Origin: Corythoichthys intestinalis
Taxonomy: Eukaryota > Chordata > Actinopteri > Syngnathiformes > Syngnathidae
Reading direction: 5' to 3'
DNA: 64,000 bases
Assembly (NCBI RefSeq): GCF_030265065.1
Contig: NC_080416.1
Coordinates: 6,075,501 to 6,139,500, forward strand
Shown here: positions 35,463 through 46,410 of the stretch, piece after piece
How the letters are laid out: each line of letters opens with the position of its first letter
Numbering within the stretch: position 1 is the stretch's first letter
The notes under the pieces: model-generated
Seen by the model: only the letters and a program-made list of their open reading frames with translations
What the model was told of the DNA's origin: nothing
Databases searched by the model: none
Program-made: the position numbers and the translations under genes

Positions 35463-38400
35463 TCACTCGGGAGCGGGCTCGGCTAAAGGGGTCTCGGCAG
35501 TAGGAGAAGCGGCTTCGGGAGCACTCTCGGAGGAAGATTGCTCAGAAGTCGCTGCCAAAAGGCAAACAAATGGAAAAATTTGGTGGACATCAGACCTCCA
35601 CTTTGGCTTTGTTTAGCTTCAAGAAAAGATTTTTACTTACCAGCTAGGGTGTAATCGGCTGCAATCGAATGACAAAAGCAAAGTGGCGGTCAACAGCAAC
35701 TAAAGAAATTGCTGATGGAGTAAACGTCTCTTACTAAAGATGTCCCGATCGGGTCCGATCACATCATTTTCAAAGTATCGGAATCGGCAAAAAAATATCG
35801 GACATGCCTTTTTTATATACTGTATTTTTTTTTTTTCAATTAAATCGTTTTCTAATTGCATTTAACGTTACAGACAAAATGTCTTACACTCATCCAGAGT
35901 CTTTAGTTTTGGCTTAAAGTAGTATTTGTCAAGTTTATCGCGTCAACAGCGGTTATAACATTAAAATATTTGACGCAATTAACGCATGCGCTGCACTACC
36001 CACTCACGCATTGTCGCGTTCAATCTATAATAGCATCGTAATGCGTTTACATAGACCTAAAAGGCAACGTAAAATGAGTAGAGAGAATTTTGGCAGCCTT
36101 TAAAGCCATTTTTTTAATTGGCTAAAGCCTTACAATCCCTCTCTCGGCGATTAGAAATATCGTGGGAAGCATTGTGAGGAAGAAAGGTAGTAGTTGATCT
36201 TTTTCTTAACACCCTATTTTATTTCCCAACGCTGAGAAGATATATCAATTGGTACCATTACGCACAGTCATGGTTGCACTTCCCATCATGCATTTGGGCA
36301 GAACTTAAATAGCTGCAGTATCATTTACTGAAAGCTCATAAAACTCCACTAGATGGCAATATTTAGTCACAATATACAAAGTCACATTTATCCTTTAAGA
36401 ATTACACGTCTTTCTATCCGTGGATCCCTCTCGCAGAAAGAATGTTAATAATGTAAATGCCATCTTGAGGATTTATTGTCATAATAAACAAATACAGTAC
36501 TTATGTACTGTATGTTGAATGTATATATTCGAGTTTTATTCATTTTTTTTCTTAATGCCTTGCCAAAATGCATATGATCGGGAAAAATTATCGGGAATGA
36601 TTGGAATTCGTATATCGGGATCGGCAGATAATCAAACTATAACGATTGGGATCGGATCGGCAGCAAAAAAACATGATCGGAACAACCCTATCTCTTACCT
36701 TTTCTGCATTTGACGACGATGATCGCAAGGGTCAGGGCGAGGAACGCCAACGGGATGCCAACAGCCACCCCAGTCTTCCTCCTTTCTTCCGCTTCACAAA
36801 GCAACAGAAGTGTTGTCGTCTTCATTTGACGAGAACAGAACTTCTGCGCGCCACTCACCTTCAATGCGCTCATTGCTCAAGATCTTCGCATGGTCCAACG
36901 GGACGACGACGTCCTCCGGGACGCCGGCCAGCTGGAAGACGCACTCGTATTTGGCGTTGGCGTCCACCGCTTTGAGGTCGGTAGTAGTCTGGAAGGTCCC
37001 GTCGTGGTTGGGGAGGGTCTCGCTCATCTCCACGTCCTCAAAGAGCTCCTCGCCGTCCTTCTTCCAAAACAGGGTGGCCTCCCTGGGGTAGAAACCCGTG
37101 GCGTGGCAAGTCACCGGTGACCGTGATGTCTTCTGCAGCAGGGAGATCCGCGGAAGCTCTGCCACGTGCGTGATGGACAACATGGAGACAATCTTGAAAA
37201 AATTGGAGATGAAAGGACAAAAAATGCAGAGAATATTTTCAGAGAAAAGACAGTAACAGTGTATGAGGAGGAAGAGTGACAGCTGTAGGAGGTGGTGGTG
37301 TGCTAATATTCTACCTGTTCTCATGAGGAAGTCCCTCCCATTGCTCAAGTGCTTCTTCAAGTAAGAAGGACATTCCTCAGTGAAATAATACTTCTTCAAT
37401 TGCTTATAATCGTCCAGTTTGTCCCACTTTTGTTTGGTGATGACAGCTTGCGGCTTGACCGCAATCCACCTCAATCCCTTCAAATCAAACAATATAAAGT
37501 CTTCTCCGTCGTAAGAAAAGTGTTCCCATCCGTCCACCTCGCCGGTCTCATCGTCCCATTCGCAGCCTGACATCCGCTGGATCATGTGAACACCTGAGAG
37601 AAAGGCACGTGATGGCGTGTCCGGAGATAAGCCAACGTCTGCTGAAAACGGTGCATGAAATGTTTTAAAATGCTCCTAAATTGGACGGCAACAAACCTCC
37701 AGTTTGGTTGAAGCGCTCTTGAAGAATTTCAATGCTGGCTTTGTAGGTCTGCTGATTGCCAAGACTAATGTGTGTGTTTCTGTCCCAGTAGTGCGGATCC
37801 TTGGCTGTGATTTTGTTCATCCAGTCCTGTTTGGGTCGATACTTCCTGCTCTTGCTGTCGTAGTGGGTAATCTGAACACCGTCAATATAACCCACCTCCA
37901 AGTATTCTGGGAAGTTTGGAATTCGAGATGATGCTGTGCGGATATACTTGAGTGTGTGAATCACTGAAAGAAAAAGGAAAAACATTGGTTAATCTGATAT
38001 CCCAAAATCTTCTACTAATCCCTTTTGAAATGATTTGAACACCGTAACACCTGAAAACATTTGTATCGTTTTCCTCATCATTTATGTAGCCTTTCATTTC
38101 AAAAGCAGCAGTGTCATGTCCAAAGAAATGGACATCATTTTACAAGTAAATATCGAGGAAACTACTGAAAGTACTCAATGAAACGAGGTGTATTGTGCGT
38201 TTTATTCCTTCAAGTTTGGAAGAGAAATTGGTCAACTGTGTAAAACAACTATCTCAAATAGTGTTTATGTAAAGTCACGGCTGCCATTGATGGCGATAGA
38301 CGTCCAATTCCTTTTTGACTAGGAGAAGCATTCGTTCATTCGCCCCTCCCAGTCAAAAGGAATTGGACGTCTATTGTTGTCAATGGCAGGCCATGAGTTC

Positions 38401-40773
38401 AAAAAGAAACTCATTTGTTTGCTGCAATAATCTAGTATTTTTGTATTTATTTAAATGTTCTCAAATGACCTGGTATGACCAGGACATGTCCCCCAAATGT
38501 CCCCAAATGACCTGATATGACCAGGAAATGCCCTCAAATTACCTGCTATGACCAAGACATCTCCCCCAAATGTCCCCAAATGACCTGATATGACCAGGAC
38601 ATCTACCCCAAATGACCTGATATGACCAGGACATGTCACCAAATGACCTGATATGACCAGGACATCTACCCCAAATGACCTGTTATGACCAGGACATGTC
38701 CCTAAATGACCTGATATGAACAGGACATGTCCCCCAAATGGCCCCAAATGACCTGATTTGACCAGAGCATGTCCCCCCCAAATGTCCCTAAATGACCTGA
38801 TACAGGACATGTCCCCCAAATGTCCCCAAATGACCTGACATGAGCAGGACATTTACCCCAAGTGACCTGATATGACCAGGACATGTCCCTAAATGACCTG
38901 ATATGACCTGGACATGTCCCCCAAATGTCCCCAAAAGACCTGATATGACCAGAGCATGTCCCCCAAATGTCCCCAAATGACCTGATATGACCAGAGCATG
39001 TCCCCCAAATGTCCCCAAATGACCTAATATGACCAGTGCATGTCCCCCCAAATGACCTGATATGAGTAGGACATGTCCCCAAATGAAGAACATGTCCCCA
39101 AATGAAGAACATGTCCCCAAATAACCTGAAATGACCAGGACATGTCTCCCAAATGACCTGATATGACCAGGACATGTCTCCCAAATGACCTGATATGACC
39201 AGGACATCTCCCCCAATGTCCCCAAATGAGCTCATATGACCAGGTCATGTCCCCCAAATGTCCTGATATGACCAGGACATGTTCTGGTGTCCAAATAATT
39301 CAATTTTAGACTCATCTGTCCTAAGAAAATTATTCCAGAAGTCCTGGACTTTTTCTACATTCATTCTGGCAAACTTCAGTCTGGCCTTCATGTTCTTCTT
39401 GGAGAGCAAATGTTTCCTCTTTGCACACTTCCCATGAATGTTAAATTTGTTTAGTCTCTTTCTGATTGTAGAGGCGTGCACTTTCACATCAACAGTAGCA
39501 AGAGCCTGAGCTAGGTCCCGTGATGACATTTTAGGGTTTTTCATTTTTTCTTTTAGCAACTTGCGGTCTGTTCTCGGGGTGAACTTGCTTGGACGGCCAG
39601 ACCTGGGCATATTGCAGTTGATTTGAATCTCCACCACTTGTAGACTATTTTCCCAACAGTGGACTGGCCGAATTTATATTCTTTTGAGATCTTTTGAAAT
39701 CCCTTATCAGACTCATAAGCATCTACAATCTTCTTTTTGAAGGCCTCGGACGGCTCCTTTCATCTCACCGTGGTGTTTTCTCTCACTTCAACAGTCAGTC
39801 ACTGTTGAAAGTATTCTGCGTTGAGGGGTGGGGCAAACTTTCTTCAGACCGCTGCAAAAGACTAGTAGATGGCTACAAAAAGCGTCTCACTGAAGTTATT
39901 TCAGCCAAAGGGGGTAACACTAGCTATTAGATGGTAGGGTGTCCTAACTTTTTCCTCAGTTAGAATATGCATTTTTGTCTGGTTTAATGAGTAAAACAAT
40001 ATTAATTTTTGTTGTTTATCTGCAATTAAATCACTTTATTTCCCAGAAATGAAGAAAAACATCAGAGATTAGACATTAACATGTGAGCGTTTCTTAATAA
40101 AGAACTGAATATTTAATAGGGTGTCCTCTTTTTTTCACATGACTGTAGCTATTTTCCTTATAATCGTAAAATGATTTCCTCACCCGTGTAGCGATAATTG
40201 TCGTATCACAATATTGTGAGACCATCTGGATCATGAGCATTGTCACGCAAATCATATCAGGAGGTTCCCACCTATAATTCGCAGGTATTAGAAGAATTGC
40301 CCAATGAACAACTGAAAAAATGAAATTAAAAAAAAAAAAAAAATCAAATTGGAAATGAAAAGGAAACACTTTTTAAACATTTTTGAAAGAGGAAAACCAT
40401 AATTTTAAGGCCTTCAGTTCAAATTGTAAATATACGTGTGATCAGTATTTTAAATCATTTCATTAAAGCTATTGCGTGAAAACTCGACGGATTTGAAAAC
40501 AGACGGTCAGAAATGATTCATTCGGACGACTTCTCTTTACCCCCAAAATGTATTTGAGTCATAATCCACTTTCAAAACAGTGCCCCCCCCCAACAGGACC
40601 TCTGAGCTTGAATATTTCCACTTGACATCTTGAGGTAAACTTTGAAGCGAGCATTGCTTCGTAAAGTGCGTCACAGTCGAACAAGATGATGAGGAAATGG
40701 ACTTACCGGGCTTGACGTTTTTAATTTGTACAGCCACAAGCAAAAGTGCCACCAACTCCTTCATCTTGCACAT
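35463..40773 (-). CDS. MHC class I U-lineage alpha chain, gene D
   Basis: Exons: leader 40773-40707, alpha1 37963-37697, alpha2 37593-37315, alpha3 37158-36859, membrane 36791-36699, cytoplasmic 35658-35641 and 35551-35463. They join to 370 residues. Anchors are kept: LKY, HYWDR, ERFNQTG, T-K-Q-K-W; cysteines in SGCEWDD, EECPS, VTCHATG and YECVF. The tail ends SPTAETPLAEPAPE, as in B, so this is probably the ancestral form. Intron 3 is only 156 bp, a multiple of three, and has no stop in frame. Intron 5 has a hAT-like element inserted exactly at its 5' splice site, but the target duplication keeps the donor. Intron 1 holds the fold-back repeat, a minisatellite and a Tc1 fragment. Confidence 0.9.
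35735..36690. mobile_element. hAT-like element at the gene D intron 5 splice donor
   Basis: TSD TCTCTTAC at 35727-35734 and 36691-36698. On the gene's strand this reads GTAAGAGA, the 5' splice site itself. Ends are TAAAGATGTCCCGATCG and GATCGGAACAACCCTA. The same family as 28715-29691. Noncoding, 956 bp. Confidence 0.9.
38271..38400. repeat. Fold-back repeat in gene D intron 1
   Basis: The palindrome is centred near 38335 and contains AGACGTCCAATTCC and its inverse. Shared by position with gene B intron 1. Confidence 0.78.
38455..39287. repeat. Minisatellite of CCCCAAATGACCTGATATGA units
   Basis: About 830 bp of variable-length units built from AAATGACCTGATATGACC and AGGACATGTCCCCC. Because units rarely contain stops, long open frames appear on the minus strand; these are artefacts. 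The right edge joins a truncated Tc1 at about 39287. A smaller inverted relative is at 16365-16530. Confidence 0.9.
39288..40147 (-). mobile_element. Truncated Tc1 element
   Basis: Minus-strand transposase N-terminal half. The paired-like DNA-binding region includes GRPSKFTPRTDRKLL and VHASTIRKRLNKFNIHGK, then the start of the catalytic domain, TDESKIELFG (normally SDESKIELFG). The 5' terminal repeat ends CACATGACTG next to TA at 40146-40147. The 3' half is lost at the border with the minisatellite. A different family from the Tc1 copies at 50408 and 53663. Confidence 0.85.
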
Positions 40774-40835
40774 TTTTGCCTCCTTTTCAGTCCGACGTCG
40801 AAAAAGAGTTCGACGCGCTAACCTGAGCTTGGTTA

Positions 40836-40889
40836 TGACGTCACTTTGCTTTCACTTTCGCCAAATGTGCCGTTCTGGGAAAACACGTG
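40836..40889 (-). promoter_or_regulatory. Gene D promoter module
   Basis: In sense order: E-box CACGTG (40889-40884), GAS-like TTCCCAGAA (40881-40873), ISRE core GGCGAAAGTGAAAGC (40862-40848), perfect CRE TGACGTCA (40843-40836). The ISRE is about 75 bp from the ATG. This is the most complete of the three modules. Confidence 0.8.
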
Positions 40890-41249
40890 ACCTTGAATGG
40901 GCGGGAACCTACTTTAACACTTTAAATTACGAAATGAAACACCGGTACTTTTTTATTTTATTTTATTTTTTATTTCTATTTTTATTTTATTATTAACATC
41001 ATTATTAATTAAATATGAACAATTTATTTTCCTTTAATATGAAATTACTGCAAACTTACAATTAGGGGTGGGAACCTCTCGGGATCTCACGATTCGCTTC
41101 AATATTTCTTATGGCGATATAACCATTATCGATGCATGGGTCGGGAAATATTTCTACACTATTTTACTATACAAGTAATAAACATTAAAAAACAAGCTTT
41201 TTCATCCTTCTGCTGTGATATGAATGGAGTTTTTCAGGGACCACACGAA

Positions 41250-42592
41250 TTGACTCAAAATTTGAGAATACAGTTTTTACTAATAATTCTTGGTCATGTA
41301 TTACCTTTAACCCTTTCAATTAGAACGGTGACTACAGTGGACAGCTATTTAAAAGTTGGAATTTAAGATTTTTAACCCTTTGTGGAGCAAGTGACTACTT
41401 TTGGTCGTTAAAAAAACACAAAATTATCAGCGCTTATTGTGACATATTTTTATATTTATTGTGGGTTTATGTTATTTTCATAATCATTAATAAATGTAAT
41501 ATAAATTTGTACAATTTTAATAAAAAAGTAATGAAATTAAATCAATAAAAACAAAAATACAGGCTGGTTACAGCTTCATGTAAATTTCTAAAGTTTTTTG
41601 TTTGTTTTTTTACCCCCCCATCGTATTGAATTCATGCATGCCATTGACATTAATAGACGTCTCATTCATTTTAACAGGGAAGACTAGCTGAAAATAAATT
41701 CAAATGAGCTGTCCCGAGCCGATTGCGGAGTCTCACTCTCCCTCCCTCCATCCCTACCTGCTCTTTGTTGGTTAGGCAGTGAGTGCACTCGAGTTGCTAT
41801 TTAAAGTTAACAATGATTGACTGACGTTGATGCTTGATCTTGCCAGAGAAGCGAGCTTCAAAGTGTTGCATGCGTCAATCATCGTTTTACTTTTAAACAG
41901 TTACTGTGGCAACCCATTGTGTGAAAGTGAGATGTTTGAGCGGATTTGAGTGGACTCACTCAATGAAGCATTTAATAAAGCCAAGCATTTTTCTGCTTTT
42001 TCTTGTTTAAAAATAATTTGAAGTGCTTAAATTTGCATTTTCTTTTAAATTATACTTTGGGAAATAAGTGAAACAAACATGTCTTACATATCTATCTCTT
42101 TCCAATGCTAAATCTGAATAAATACATTGAACACCCACCCCGAAAAAAATTGGGGGGTATTTGGCTACTCCGTGGTTTTCACTTATCGCGGTGATGTTTC
42201 TTCTGATAACTTCCACAACACCACTCTGTCAATTAGTAATCTAACTACCTGAGTTGGTGTTTTATGTTTTGAATAAAGATGGAAAATGGCTCAAAGTTGA
42301 CACCAATATTGCAATTTTTTGCTCACTTGAATGTAGCGCTTTGGTGTCGTCTGTTCAACTTTCTGCAACTTTCATAAGAGCACAAATTGCGACTCATTAT
42401 CGCAAATTGTAACTTTCCACTCATGTGCAAAGTGGACGGATGCATGGCTTTCGGATTGGTCAGCACTTTCAATTTGACAAACCGTGAAGAGAAACGCGTT
42501 TGGTCGACGATGAGACGCGTCCTAATGCTTTGAACAGAAAGCAAAAACTCGTTTCTGTGAAAAAAAAACAACATCAGGTCTTTTCCAAATTT
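41250..42592. other. No gene seen
   Basis: AT-rich unique-looking DNA with a diverged half fold-back repeat near 41640-41700 (CATTGACATTAATAGACGT). No supported exon. Confidence 0.4.
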
Positions 42593-43670
42593 ACCAAATC
42601 TGGACGTTTAGTGTCGTCAATAGACCCTACCCACCGACGTCACAAAATCACGTGCTCGCTGTATGGTTCCGCCCCCTTGTCCGTCATTTTGTGTCTGTAT
42701 TATCAATGGTCTCAATTGATCGAGCAATTTATAATGCATTTCATGGAAGACCCGGTGCTTTCGGATGCCGTAAACTCACTTGATTCGTTGCATAAAAGGC
42801 GTTATGTGGAAAAGCTTCAGTTTATCCATTCGCCAGATCCATATTTGATGCCTAAATCGATGTTTTTCGACCCGCTGTCTCCGCCGTATTTGCCTGACAT
42901 CTGCTAGCTACCCTGATATGTACAACTATCTTGTCCACACAAAATCAGCCTATTCTCACGAAAGTTTGAAAAACTTTAAGAGCTTGCAGGCTTATAAATA
43001 CTTCGTTGCTGGTTGGGTGAAACAGGTCCTCGTCCACGAAAATTCGGCAGGAATCTATCTTGTGCTTGGAAAGGTGAGTTACGAAATTTTCAATTCAAAA
43101 TCTTTTGTTATTGCTAACATCCACTGTCAAGTCTAATGTATTTCATGTCGTTTGTCAATGGAGTTAGGGCTTTTAATGTTTATATGGTAAATTTAGCGAT
43201 AGCACTCTCACTACATACATACGTGTATGTTGTCGGCGATTAGCCTAGCGATGATCTTAATTGTGGTTGTCAGCCCAAAACCCTCTAAATATATATTAAA
43301 TGCATCTTACCAGATATAAAATGACTACTTCATAATCTGTGGTAATCGTTTGGAGCCCAGTTTTCTCGTCGAATTGCAGCAGCCCATCTCGCTCTCTTCT
43401 CTCCGGGTCTCTCGGAATCCGGTAGAACTTCAAGTCTCTCCGTCTTCTCCGTCTATCTTCTCTGTTATTGCAACCGACCGCCACACACGCCGTCACCATT
43501 TTGATTATTAATGTTAACGAGCAGAAAAACACGTCGTAAATAGGAGGAATGTACGTAGCCGTAACAGGTAATCATGATGTGTTGACGGACAATTGGGCGG
43601 CACCAGTCAGGAGGAAGGAGTTGTGACGTCACGTGGGTAGGGTCTATAGCAGCCAATGAGTTAAAAAAAC
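42593..43670. repeat. Fold-back repeat split by the ISL2EU-type element
   Basis: The sequence left of 42621 (GGACGTTTAGTGTCGTCA) and right of 43646 (AGCAGCCAATGAGTT) form one arm of the recurrent fold-back repeat when the insertion is removed. Confidence 0.65.
42622..43645. mobile_element. ISL2EU-type element, internally deleted, two gene starts
   Basis: Terminal repeats are AGACCCTACCCACCGACGTC and GACGTCACGTGGGTAGGGTCT, with an AT duplication at 42620-42621 and 43646-43647. Facing inwards from the left is a plus-strand frame containing MHFMEDPVLSDAVNSLDSLH, then YNYLVHTKSAYSHESLKNF, ending at a GTGAGT donor near 43073; it resembles the accessory nuclease gene of these transposons. One frame change lies near 42900. 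From the right, on the minus strand, is a THAP domain (VTACVAVGC, LKFYRIPRDPERRER) with a frame change just before WAAAIRRENWAP. The rest of both genes is missing. Confidence 0.75.
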
Positions 43671-43707
43671 AACAACATTTTTTCATCATATGAGTAAGTT
43701 GCCAGGG

Positions 43708-43819
43708 GTTTATCACTAGTAGACGTCCAATGATCCAATGACGGTCGTTCATTGGCTGTGAACTCTTCCACTTCCAATGGATTGGACGTCTAACGCCGTC
43801 AATGGCAGACAATGAGTTC
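43708..43819. repeat. Fold-back repeat copy
   Basis: Arms contain AGTAGACGTCCAATG and ATTGGACGTCTAACG and end in CAATGAGTTC. Confidence 0.7.
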
Positions 43820-43829
43820 AACCGTGTCC

Positions 43830-45289
43830 TGCCAAGCTATGATAGAGTTGTGGAATTCATTCATTCAATTCAGCAAATTCAATAAAGTGAGTATGTAGTA
43901 ATTTAGTATTCCAAGGAAGATATTGCGTGTTTTGTATTGGTACAATATCGGTCGATACCACACTGCCGGCTCTATTAATCGATATCAAGAGCCCAAAAAA
44001 AATGGTACTGGTGCAACACTATTTTGTAACCAGTAAGAGTTGATGAAGGAGCTTCCTGTTTTTTCCACTAGAGAGCAGCAGAGTGCCACTAAAACCAGTT
44101 TATTGTGGGCGTCAAACAGCATTTGGTGATTTTCAGTAGCGTATGCTTTTTATTCATGTGTTTAAAATATCGCGATTATTCTTGACGATAGATGATATAT
44201 TTGTTCAACATGTGTCAACACTGCCCCTTTTCCTACCCCCTCTTTACCGCTCTTTCTGTGCATATGCTGACTGCGCTTGTGTTGCATTTACGTGTAAGGT
44301 ATGCCGGTTGTAAAAAGGAATGTGCCTGGTGCTACGGTGAATGGAGGCAGCGAGGCGGACGCCAATGAGTGTCATTCTGGCATTCGCCAAACGCTGACAT
44401 CCGTAGACCTGCGGGGATTACAGTACTGATGTGGTTTTGGAGGCTTCTGGTTCCAGCGGCGCAAGAGGAGAAGAGCAATTGGCGTGTGTTGTTTTCCACA
44501 AGTTGTTGTGGTTGTCAGTGCTCAAAAATCATATCAAGTCATTTTGTTTTAAAGTACTCCTTGCCGAATTTATTCTCTAATGTGTTTTTATTTCTATTTC
44601 TTAATTGATTGTCACTCTTTTAAAGCAACACTAGGGAACTTTTCAACCTTTAAAAAATATTTTCATAACATTTGTGATAATATGTCGACTGACAACTAGT
44701 TGAATAACACTTCAGGGAGTCTCTTTCACTTTCACCGGCAATAATTATCTTTGAGGAAGGTGGCTGGAACCCTGCCACACACACACACACACACACAAAA
44801 AAACATACAAATGTGCTGACTGATTTACAGCATACGCCACTTCCCCCTTTCCCAATTCATTATAAAGGCAAAAATCGATGCTAACACTTTCATGCGAAAT
44901 CTGCAAAGATGGCTGAGCAACAAAAGGGATAAAAAGTTTTATTTGAGGAGGGAAAAAAAGGATAGAAGGACACTCAAAAACAAACATTGACCTGGCTTTC
45001 ACTCGCTGGTGTGAAGCTATGCTATGCTGCTAACCGTCATGTGCTATTGTTTAGCCACAACTGTATTAATTACCTTATTACTAATCATCCGTCACACAGC
45101 TGCCGGAAACAGAAATGTTGTTACATCCATCTGTAGGCGACAGGCTGTTCAGGATTTTACGGTACTATGAGCTCATGCGCTAGTCCTCATGGGAAACACC
45201 GTCTTCCTCAAGGCAAAACACTACCGCTTTTGTCCACCAGTGTCGCTAAAATCAACCAAAACTGAGATGTTACCAAGATTTGCTTGAAA
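43830..45289. other. No gene seen; short CA repeat
   Basis: It contains a (CA)n run at 44776-44797 and a hAT-like fragment near 43930-44030 with ATCGGTCGATACCAC. Short open frames have no recognisable content. Confidence 0.4.
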
Positions 45290-45375
45290 TGTTTCTTGCT
45301 AAAATTTATATAATGTGAAGCACAGTGAATTATCTTGGTTGAGTTGTGCTTTTCGAATAAACTTGCCTTGCTTTG
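45290..45375 (+). mobile_element. L2-type LINE 3'-end remnant
   Basis: It resembles the 3' terminus of the LINE at 6000-7264: GTGAAGCACAGTGAATTATC, then TTGCCTTGC. It is short and diverged. Confidence 0.45.
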
Positions 45376-45534
45376 GTCCAAGTCACCTTATAGCTAGCTA
45401 GCTACATTTTTGCACAACCCCACAACCCCTCTGTCTTAGCAGAGAATTGTTTGACCCCGCTCTGGCGCACTCAAGGCTACACTACTTACATGCCCTGAAG
45501 CGGGAAATTAAAATCTGTCATTGTTATAAACTCT

Positions 45535-46410
45535 AAACATGGCGAGTCGTCATAAATTGGGTGCGCAGAAATGAAAAGAAAGAGAGATGAAGACCATAGA
45601 GGTGAACGTGAAAAGATTTTAAAAGGGGGACAAAAAGCCAGAGAATTAGGGCTAGAGTTGGCTGTGGACGGTGATGTCGGTAAGTGAACAACAGCGGCTA
45701 ACACTGAACGGGTTACATTCGCAATCACCGTGACCAGAGCCTGATTCGAGTCCGTCACCGGACGCTTGTGGCCTATTGAGCAGTGGTATGACATGCTTCT
45801 CGTGTTGAGCCGAGGAGAGAGAAGGTGATGGGAGATCAGGGCTATATGTTCGTCTGTGGGGAGCAAGTGCGCGAGGCTGAACAGACTCTGTTGGATTTAT
45901 CTTGGGTTTACAACCCACTGTGTATTATAGCAAACGCTAATCCGAATCTATCACCGAAACAGCACAAACGAACCTGTTAACAACCTAGCCATGCACTCCA
46001 TTGAGTGTGAGCTTGCTCAAAAACTGGATTTCACTGATGTTATAAATGACTTTGCTGTCAAAAAATCTAGGCGCATCACTGTTTGAGGGTTTGATAACCC
46101 CACAGGATGTTTAGTTATACTGTTTTGTTGCTTAGCAGGCAGGCGTAGCACTCTCAGTTGTATTGTAATGTAGCCTACATGGGATAATAGATGGAAATTG
46201 TTTCTTTATATTGTGTCACATCACATTACGTTCTGGTAAATTGAACCGTCCATCTCAAATTGAATAATTTGAAAATTTACACTGTCATTGCTTGCAAAGC
46301 GTTAAAAGTACTGCGTATGTTGTCGTGACAAAAGGGTGGCAGGGGTGGGGCGGGGGGAATTTGGGGGGCCTATAATGGTCTCTTGTCCCCGGGCACCTGA
46401 CAGCCCTGAT
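45535..46410 (+). mobile_element. Probable hAT remnant
   Basis: A plus-strand start resembling ZMYM-type hAT proteins (ASRHKLGAQK, then ERDEDHRG in shifting frames) lies near 45540-45620. A G-rich terminal region ends in ACCTGACAGCCCTG at about 46409. There is no intact frame, and the left border is unknown. Confidence 0.4.

Noticed and set aside
38702-39235. 177- and 145-codon open frames on the minus strand
   Set aside because: They are made wholly of minisatellite units that lack stops; repetitive GHLGT/SGHLG text with no domain.
45486-45918. Overlapping minus-strand frames of 126 and 88 codons
   Set aside because: Antisense to a probable hAT remnant; composition gives no protein signal.
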